Assembly (NCBI GenBank): GCA_016211245.1
Contig: JACQSQ010000087.1
Location: 1-7,911 of the forward strand
DNA from: Candidatus Woesearchaeota archaeon
GTDB lineage: Archaea; Nanobdellota; Nanobdellia; Woesearchaeales; GW2011-AR4
Length of the DNA: 7,911 nt
Direction: 5' to 3'
Positions 1-5,570 of the stretch are shown piece by piece. Made by a program: the position numbers and the translations under genes. The notes under the pieces are model-generated. The model saw nothing but the letters and a program-made list of their open reading frames with translations. It was not told where the DNA came from and searched no databases. Within the stretch, counting starts at the first letter, position 1; the number at the start of each line of letters is the position of its first letter.

Positions 1-1098
1 GATAGGGCAAAGAAGGCGTTTGGCGTTCCTTACGCCAATGTCCAGCCGTACTCTGGAAGCCCTGCGAACCAGGCAGTCTATTTTGCTGTCCTTAACATTG
101 GAGACACTGTGATGGGGCTCGACCTTCCTGACGGCGGGCATCTTACTCACGGCTGGAAGACAAACTTCTCAGGCAAATACTTCAAAAGTTTTCCTTACCA
201 CACAAAAAAGGACGGCTACATAGACCTTGACGAGGTAAGAAAGATTGCGCTTGAGCACAGGCCAAAGCTTATCTGGTGCGGCGCAACCGCTTACTCAAGA
301 GAGTTCCCGTTTGAGGAGCTTGCGAAGATTGCTGATGAAATCGGAGCTTATTTTGCAGCCGACATAGCGCACATCGCAGGGCTTATAATAGGTGGCGTGC
401 ACAAATCTGCTGTTCCTTACGCGCACATAATCACAACGACTACGCACAAGACGCTTCGCGGTCCAAGAGGGGGAATAATCATGGTGACTGAAAAGGGCAT
501 GCGGAAAGACCCTGAGCTTCCAAAAAAGATTGACAGCGCGATTATACCCGGCCTTCAGGGCGGTCCACACAACCACCAGACTGCAGCCATCGCAGTTGCT
601 CTTGGGGAAGCGATGCAGCCTGAGTTCAAAGAATATGCGGCACAGGTAGTGAAAAACTGTAAGGTGCTTGCCTCTGAGCTTATGGCGAAAGGCATGACGC
701 TTGTGGCAGGGGGGACTGATAACCACCTGATACTTGCTGACCTGACGAAGTTTAGCAATGGCTTCGGCGTGTTTGCGCAGGAAGCTCTTGACCTTGCAGG
801 GATAACTGTAAACAAGAACACAATTCCTGCAGAGCCGTCCTCGCCATTCTACCCAAGCGGCATAAGACTGGGAACAGCGACAGTCACAACCCAGGGCATG
901 AAAGAACAGGAAATGGCAACTATAGCTGGCTTTATTGCAGATGTCATTGGAGAGGTAAAGGGCTACAGGCTGCCTGAGAGCAAGGAAGAAAGGAACGCTT
1001 ACCTGAAAAATTTCAGGGCAGAGATAGCCAAAAACAAAACCATAAGGCGGGTGAGGAAAGAGGTGAAGCAGATGACTAAGAGGTTTGAGATTTACTAA
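1..1098 (+). CDS. glyA: Serine hydroxymethyltransferase, C-terminal 365 residues (5' truncated by window)
   Basis: Cytosolic PLP enzyme that converts serine and THF to glycine and 5,10-methylene-THF, the main entry of one-carbon units. The frame is open from base 1, so the coding region continues upstream. By comparison with the usual ~420-residue family, roughly 80 N-terminal residues are missing. Fragment residue 1 aligns just before the NVQPYSGSPAN motif, followed by the GGHLTHG motif. The PLP pocket is intact: Asp121 and His124 in DIAHIAGL, the Schiff-base lysine at residue 150 (bases 448-450) in TTTTHKTLRGPRGG, and the substrate-carboxylate Arg289 in SGIRLGTA. The gene ends at TAA 1096-1098. 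Its G+C is clearly higher than that of the next three genes (row 121-180 is 32/60). Its functional partner folD lies about 6.5 kb downstream, beyond the surface-protein genes. The ATG at 109 is an internal methionine, not the start. Identification is very secure. Confidence 0.97.
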   Translation, partial: DRAKKAFGVPYANVQPYSGSPANQAVYFAVLNIGDTVMGLDLPDGGHLTHGWKTNFSGKYFKSFPYHTKKDGYIDLDEVRKIALEHRPKLIWCGATAYSREFPFEELAKIADEIGAYFAADIAHIAGLIIGGVHKSAVPYAHIITTTTHKTLRGPRGGIIMVTEKGMRKDPELPKKIDSAIIPGLQGGPHNHQTAAIAVALGEAMQPEFKEYAAQVVKNCKVLASELMAKGMTLVAGGTDNHLILADLTKFSNGFGVFAQEALDLAGITVNKNTIPAEPSSPFYPSGIRLGTATVTTQGMKEQEMATIAGFIADVIGEVKGYRLPESKEERNAYLKNFRAEIAKNKTIRRVRKEVKQMTKRFEIY

Positions 1099-1105
1099 GG
1101 TAAAG
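1098..1105 (+). promoter_or_regulatory. Ribosome binding site of the S-layer-like gene
   Basis: The sequence AGGTAAAG begins at the last base of the glyA stop codon and lies directly before ATG 1107. AGGT(a)A is a partial match to the anti-Shine-Dalgarno complement AGGAGGTGA. It supports the 1107 start and means this gene has no room for a private promoter after glyA. Confidence 0.45.
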
Positions 1106-1106
1106 A

Positions 1107-1721
1107 ATGAAAAGCTTTGTTAAGATATTGGGCATTGCATTATTTTTATTAAGTCTATTAGCAGCGATTATATATAGCGATGCTGAGAAGTTTGATTTGA
1201 GTATGTATCCTTACCCGTTTATTGCAAATAATACAGTTACGGCATTAGTTGTGATAGGACCGGATAGTGCTGATTTAAGCGCAGCTAATAATGTGCTTGC
1301 TTCTTTGGAGTGGAATAATTTCTATGTGAGGGAAGAAAAGCCGATATGGCCAATTCATGATGGCCAAGGTTTGAAGCTTACGTACCCTTACATTCAAATA
1401 GCAAATAAATCCACAATAAATTCAAGTGTTAATACCGTGGTTGTTGGCGGTCCATGCGCTAATGAAGCGGCAGCGGTGTTGATGAACACATCACAAAAAT
1501 GGCCCGAATGTGCAAAAGGGTTTGAAGAAGGAAAATCTATTATAAGAATTTATCAAACTGACCAACGCACCCATTTACTAGTAGCGGGCTATAGTAAAAG
1601 AGACACTACAAATGCGGTGTATATACTTAAAGATTACTTAAGATATAACTTAAGCGGGTTATCAATAGAAGTATCTGGTGATATAACTAAAGAATTAAAT
1701 ATTAAAGAGGCATTATATTGA
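1107..1721 (+). CDS. Small secreted or membrane-anchored S-layer-like protein (204 aa)
   Basis: N-terminal signal or anchor of about 20 hydrophobic residues after MKSFVK (residues 7-23). Residues 34-67 carry the motif YPYPFI followed by a V-rich strand and VVIGPDSAD. This resembles the start of archaeal S-layer proteins (the Methanocaldococcus/Thermococcus type), which have a PxPF motif and then a strand ending in VVG. Residues 109-180 resemble the end of the same proteins: VVVGGPCANEAA with Cys117, a second Cys135 (probably disulfide-bonded), an F-x-EG-x-x-II strand, and LLVAGYSKRDTTNA. Full-size family members have several hundred residues between these parts; here there are only about 40. 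It may be a minimal S-layer fold, an accessory subunit, or a domain that lets neighbours dock on the S-layer. Exact role unknown. It starts 8 bases after glyA and its TGA overlaps the TTG start of the protease gene, so the two are probably translated together. Confidence 0.8.
   Translation: MKSFVKILGIALFLLSLLAAIIYSDAEKFDLSMYPYPFIANNTVTALVVIGPDSADLSAANNVLASLEWNNFYVREEKPIWPIHDGQGLKLTYPYIQIANKSTINSSVNTVVVGGPCANEAAAVLMNTSQKWPECAKGFEEGKSIIRIYQTDQRTHLLVAGYSKRDTTNAVYILKDYLRYNLSGLSIEVSGDITKELNIKEALY
1704..1710 (+). promoter_or_regulatory. Ribosome binding site deciding the TTG start of the protease gene
   Basis: AAAGAGG ends 7 bases before TTG 1718-1720. The TTG overlaps the upstream stop codon as TTGA (1718-1721), the TTG version of the common ATGA coupling junction. 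Starting at TTG gives a complete secretion signal (MKTYNILIASGLFLVVLLSC). The first in-frame ATG, at 1799, would remove that signal, so TTG is preferred. Confidence 0.6.
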
Positions 1722-4700
1722 AAACCTATAATATTTTGATTGCATCAGGATTATTTTTAGTCGTATTGCTATCTTGTTCTACCAGTGTTTATGCAGGCAT
1801 GCAAAATAGTGAAATAGAACATTTTAAAGTATTACTAAAGGCCAAAAGCTTTAAACCTTCAGTAGGCATCGAATCCTCATTAAAATCAAAATTGAATTAT
1901 TCCAAGAAAGTTCCTGTTCTCATACAATTTCAATATACGCCAAGTGTCACCGAAAAGAAGGAGATTAATCAAATGGGAATAGAATTGTTAAACTACATAC
2001 CGCATGATACCTGGCTTGCAAGATTGCCAACTAATAAAATTGTAGATATTAGCAAAGAACCCTACATCAGGTGGATAGGAGAACTAAAAGCAGAATACAA
2101 ACTTTCAGCTGCATTAAGAAATGGAACTCCACACAATTGGGCATTAAATGAAGACGGAAGTATAAATATAGCTGTCAAATTCTTAAATGGTGTTACTTAT
2201 GAGGATTCTAAGAAAATAATATTATCCAACAATGGTTTAATCAAAAATGGACCTGGATTGATAAATAATTATAGAATAATAATCGATAACAAATCAGTTA
2301 TTATTTTAGCACAAAATGAAAATGTCGAATGGATCGAAGAAATTCCCAGCAAACCTACATATAGCATTGATGAATCGATACAAACTGGTGGTGTGTCTGC
2401 TGTACAAGAAGCGCCTTACAAACTAACAGGCAAGAAGGTTAACGTAGGAATTTGGGATGATAATAAAACAGACGAAACTCACGATGATTTCAGCACTAAT
2501 CGTGTTAGAATAGTAGAATCAAGTGCAACTCCAACGATTCATGCAACACTTGTCGCCGGGATTATAGGCGGAAGTGGATTCTTAAGCCAGGCTAAAGGGG
2601 GGACTCCGTACCAATGGAAAGGGGTAGCCACTTCCGTAATAATGTATTCCTACTCAGCAGAAGGAAATCCAACTAACGAGTTGAATAAGTCAATAAAAGA
2701 AAGAGATATCGATGTAGCACAAAATTCCTGGGGCTATGATTCTATACTCGGAGATTACACAATAGAAAGTGTCGAGTATGACCAAATAATTATAGCGGCT
2801 TTTAAGGGACATAATGGCACAAAAATACCTGTTGTTTTCGCCGTGGGAAATAGTGGAACTCCTGGCGCAAGTGGATTTTTTAAAATTCATAGTCCTGGTG
2901 CTACTGCCAAAAATACAATATCTGTAGGTTCAATTTACTCCGACAATCTTAGTTTTTCAAATTTCAGCAGTAAAGGTCCTACTAATGATGGTAGACTAAA
3001 ACCCGACCTAGTAGCGCCAGGCTGCCAGTCTGGCGGTGATAAAGGAATAAAATCCACCGGTTTGTATGACACTTACACTGTTGGTTGTGGGACGTCTTTT
3101 GCGGCACCTTTTGTAACAGGCGTAATAGCATTGATGGCACAACAGCATAATTGTGTGGCAAGGAATGATACTCTTACTGGAACTGGATCTTTGCTCCCAT
3201 CTACATATAAAGCGTTGCTATTACATACAGCGACGGATTTGAATAATACCGGCCCTGACTATACTACTGGCTTCGGATTAGCAAATGCTACAAAAGCAAT
3301 TGACTATTTAAATTACCAATATTTCAAACAAGACACTGTTAAAAGCCAAGGCGAAATAAAAAGATATAATTTTACAGTTATAAATGAAAATGAAACTAGG
3401 GTTACATTAGTATGGGACGATGCCAACACTACACCATTGGCAGAACTGACATTGGTGAATGATTTAGACCTTGTTCTGATAGCGCCTAATGGTACCAAAT
3501 ATTATCCTTGGAAGTTGGACTCGTCAAGTTTAGGTACAGCGTCATTGCCAGCGACTAGGGCAATTGATAATAGCAGCGGCGCAGACCACGTGAACAATGT
3601 TGAGCAGGTAGTTGTTGATAACCCCATTAATGGGACATGGACTATTCAGGTTAATGCGACTACATTGATAACCGACCAGAATTTTAGTTTGGTTTACAAG
3701 AAACCCTTTGAGATGAAATTGGCAATGGGGTGGAATTTTATTTCGTTGCCGGTGTGGTCATATGAGACCAACATCTCTGATGTTTTTTCTTCTTTGAACG
3801 GGAAAGCTAATATTATATATACATTAGAGCCAAGCTCACCAGATTCGTTGAGAGTTTACATCATGACTGATTGGGTGGGCAGTTCCTTACAATGGGTAAA
3901 TAAAACAGACCAAAATGCATTTAGGGGTTACATGATCAATGTAACGCAGAATGATGCTGTATTAGTTGTTCAGGGTGAGCCTATTCTTAAGAAGCAAAGT
4001 AATATTACTTTACTTGGTGGCTTAAACTATGTTGGTTATACTTCTTTTATTGAACAAGAAGTCGGGTCATCTACAAGCAATATTTCTGGTTTGATTGGCG
4101 TTAATAGGTTTGACTTCGTTGGAGGAAAATTTGTATGGCGCAATTACTTTCCTTTATTATCTGGGAAGGTTAGCGAGCGCTTCAATGTAAAGCCGGGCTA
4201 CGGGTTTGTCATTAATATTACTCCTGGAACACTAGTTCAGAATTGGACTATCAACCCACAAAAATCGTGCCCTGATTTTGCTGAAAGGGTTTCTTTATCC
4301 GGTTTAGCTAATTATAGTACCGACGAGCGCCCCCTAGAAGCATTCATCCTTTATGGTTTCGCAAATGCTAGCAGGTTTTTGAATGAGTCAGATGCAGGCG
4401 CTGTTTTAAGCCTTAAGGTTGGAACTAGTGAAGTAACAAATTATTCTATGAACGAATTAGCATCTGATAAGTACATGCTAAGAGTTCCTTTAGGGGCGGG
4501 CGTTAGTAGCGGTGCTAATGCAGAAATTAGACTGTGCGGAAATATTATTAATGAAGGGAATATTACAATCGGTGGTGAAGGAGAAACAAGATACTTTAAC
4601 ATTTCAATTAACGCCACCACGGATTCAGATAGCGATGGTGTTGTAGCCGAGTGTTCATTAGATTGTAATGATACTAATGCAAATGTTAATCCTAATGTAG

Positions 4701-5344
4701 CTGAAGTTTGTGGTGACGGAATTGATAATAACTGCAATGGCGGGGTTGACGAAATAAGTGTTTGTGGTAGAAGCTTAGCTATAACCAACTTGAGCAACAT
4801 TTATTCTAATAGCACTCAAAAGATTTACGAATTCATAATACAAAATGATGGCAATGCAACTCTTACCAATATTAGTTGGCAGCTTAATATGGGTGATGGT
4901 GATATAATTAATAGTAGTATTAACTCCACTTTAACATCCGGTGAGAACTTAACAGTTTATGCCTACTACAATTATGGGATGGTGGATAACTATACAGTCA
5001 TCTCAATTGCCAGTTCAGGCAACATAAGTTCAAATATGAGTTTAAGCAGCACAGATATAATTATTGGCGGTATATCAGTTTTAAACATAAGCGGCAATAA
5101 GAGGATCTTCGGCTTTGACATCACCAACTCTTTGAACGCTAATTTGTCACATGTGTTTTGGATCTTTGATACTAATAACGGCCAAGTTATTAATGCTACA
5201 ACTAATATTAGCGCCCAATCCAATGAGAAAATATTCGTTATGGTTGAATATAACTTTACGACTGCAGGGGTTTATAATATTAATGTAAGTGCCAAGAACT
5301 CAACTATGCGCGACTGGCAAAACATGAGCATAACAATTAACTAG
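1718..5344 (+). CDS. Secreted multidomain subtilisin-like serine protease (S8, KP-43-like), 1208 aa
   Basis: Extracellular endopeptidase; substrate unknown. Order by residue: signal 1-26 (either SPase I cut after VYA26 or a lipobox-like LLSC with Cys20); tandem inhibitor-like prodomain repeats 65-123 and 149-209, ending in YIRWIGEL and VEWIEEI; S8 catalytic domain about 235-530 with Asp247 (GIWDDN), His275 (IHATLVAG), oxyanion Asn378 (VFAVGNSG), the SSKGPTNDGRLKPDLVAPG block, and Ser460 (GTSFAAP); jelly-roll 535-661 with LVNDLDLVLIAPNG, as in KP-43 proteases; a WN-x-ISLP-type module about 666-838 with a second copy of the motif near 768; an Ig-like region about 848-966; a MopE-like Cys/Asp motif 969-1012; two Ig-like repeats 1018-1111 and 1119-1208. 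It has no C-terminal membrane helix, so it is either released, lipid-anchored or held by its domains. Very rich in N-x-S/T sequons. TTG start. A+T-rich (row 2221-2280 has only 14 G+C of 60). All catalytic residues are present, so it is predicted active. Confidence 0.92.
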   Translation: MKTYNILIASGLFLVVLLSCSTSVYAGMQNSEIEHFKVLLKAKSFKPSVGIESSLKSKLNYSKKVPVLIQFQYTPSVTEKKEINQMGIELLNYIPHDTWLARLPTNKIVDISKEPYIRWIGELKAEYKLSAALRNGTPHNWALNEDGSINIAVKFLNGVTYEDSKKIILSNNGLIKNGPGLINNYRIIIDNKSVIILAQNENVEWIEEIPSKPTYSIDESIQTGGVSAVQEAPYKLTGKKVNVGIWDDNKTDETHDDFSTNRVRIVESSATPTIHATLVAGIIGGSGFLSQAKGGTPYQWKGVATSVIMYSYSAEGNPTNELNKSIKERDIDVAQNSWGYDSILGDYTIESVEYDQIIIAAFKGHNGTKIPVVFAVGNSGTPGASGFFKIHSPGATAKNTISVGSIYSDNLSFSNFSSKGPTNDGRLKPDLVAPGCQSGGDKGIKSTGLYDTYTVGCGTSFAAPFVTGVIALMAQQHNCVARNDTLTGTGSLLPSTYKALLLHTATDLNNTGPDYTTGFGLANATKAIDYLNYQYFKQDTVKSQGEIKRYNFTVINENETRVTLVWDDANTTPLAELTLVNDLDLVLIAPNGTKYYPWKLDSSSLGTASLPATRAIDNSSGADHVNNVEQVVVDNPINGTWTIQVNATTLITDQNFSLVYKKPFEMKLAMGWNFISLPVWSYETNISDVFSSLNGKANIIYTLEPSSPDSLRVYIMTDWVGSSLQWVNKTDQNAFRGYMINVTQNDAVLVVQGEPILKKQSNITLLGGLNYVGYTSFIEQEVGSSTSNISGLIGVNRFDFVGGKFVWRNYFPLLSGKVSERFNVKPGYGFVINITPGTLVQNWTINPQKSCPDFAERVSLSGLANYSTDERPLEAFILYGFANASRFLNESDAGAVLSLKVGTSEVTNYSMNELASDKYMLRVPLGAGVSSGANAEIRLCGNIINEGNITIGGEGETRYFNISINATTDSDSDGVVAECSLDCNDTNANVNPNVAEVCGDGIDNNCNGGVDEISVCGRSLAITNLSNIYSNSTQKIYEFIIQNDGNATLTNISWQLNMGDGDIINSSINSTLTSGENLTVYAYYNYGMVDNYTVISIASSGNISSNMSLSSTDIIIGGISVLNISGNKRIFGFDITNSLNANLSHVFWIFDTNNGQVINATTNISAQSNEKIFVMVEYNFTTAGVYNINVSAKNSTMRDWQNMSITIN

Positions 5345-5348
5345 GTGA
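5343..5348 (+). promoter_or_regulatory. Shine-Dalgarno-like AGGTGA after the protease gene
   Basis: AGGTGA overlaps the protease stop codon (TAG 5342-5344) and lies 3 bases before ATG 5352. GGTGA matches the 3' part of the archaeal SD consensus, where a short spacing is normal. It is the main argument for translation of the small ORF that follows, but six bases can occur by chance in this sequence. Confidence 0.3.
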
Positions 5349-5351
5349 AAA

Positions 5352-5570
5352 ATGCTGAATATCGTATATTACAACAAACAACAAAACACTCAGAAACCAA
5401 CACGTTTGATTAGCACATTCATGATTGCTGGCACACCATTTGCACAGCAAAGGGTTGATTTCTCTCCCCCTTGCCAAGTGCGGGGGAGAGAAATCAAGTT
5501 CAGTTTTACTTTACTAGCTAAAAATATCAATAATAGGTGTGCATCAAAAGGAGGGGAACAAAATGAATAA
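5352..5570 (+). CDS. Doubtful small ORF, 72 aa, unrecognised
   Basis: ATG 5352 follows the protease stop by 7 bases, with GGTGA just before it. The stop TAA (5568-5570) overlaps the start of the next gene by 8 bases, so the gap in the operon would be filled without a break. Against it: no recognisable domain, no signal peptide, a composition unlike its neighbours (QQNTQKPTR, FSPPCQVRGREIK), and a large perfect hairpin spanning its middle codons, which would be unusual inside a real gene. It could be a leader whose translation opens the hairpin and couples to the next gene, a decayed gene, or chance. Chance is the most likely reading. Confidence 0.25.
   Translation: MLNIVYYNKQQNTQKPTRLISTFMIAGTPFAQQRVDFSPPCQVRGREIKFSFTLLAKNINNRCASKGGEQNE
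5455..5497. repeat. Perfect 16-bp inverted repeat with 11-base loop
   Basis: The left arm TTGATTTCTCTCCCCC (5455-5470) and right arm GGGGGAGAGAAATCAA (5482-5497) are exact reverse complements around the loop at 5471-5481. The inner half of the stem is nearly all G:C, in sharp contrast to the A+T-rich surroundings. A smaller dyad, TTGCTG (5425-5430) with CAGCAA (5445-5450), lies just upstream. No clean T-run follows (GTTCAGTTTTACTTTAC), so a classic terminator is not clear. Possible roles are a partial terminator or RNA-stability hairpin in the 5' leader of the 5563 gene, a palindromic REP- or MITE-like repeat that moved in, or a protein binding site. The repeat is certain; its function is not. 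Confidence 0.85.
5548..5556 (+). promoter_or_regulatory. Strong Shine-Dalgarno of the DUF2341-like gene
   Basis: AAGGAGGGG ends 6 bases before ATG 5563. It is the best ribosome binding site in the window and fixes the start at 5563 rather than at the upstream in-frame GTG 5539, which would translate through the SD itself and put hydrophilic residues in front of the signal peptide. Confidence 0.8.

Noticed and set aside
295..821. Two antisense ORFs (143 and 88 codons) within glyA
   Set aside because: They lie opposite a highly conserved glyA frame and their proteins show no domain; they are a by-product of high-G+C coding sequence.
4441..5223. Antisense ORFs of 119 and 77 codons opposite the protease tail
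   Set aside because: They mirror the repetitive Asn/Ser/Thr-rich coding frame, with no ribosome site or recognisable protein.
5482..5515. Intrinsic terminator at the hairpin
   Set aside because: No uninterrupted T-run follows the right arm, and archaeal termination depends mainly on T-tracts; kept only as an inverted repeat.
5518..5530. TATA-box-like CTAAAAATATCAA upstream of the 5563 gene
   Set aside because: A plausible archaeal TATA by composition, but A+T-rich runs are common here, and a start about 25 bases downstream would fall near or inside the SD.
5539..5562. GTG 5539 as start of the DUF2341-like gene
   Set aside because: It would translate through the SD AAGGAGGGG and add charged residues before the signal peptide; ATG 5563 has ideal spacing.
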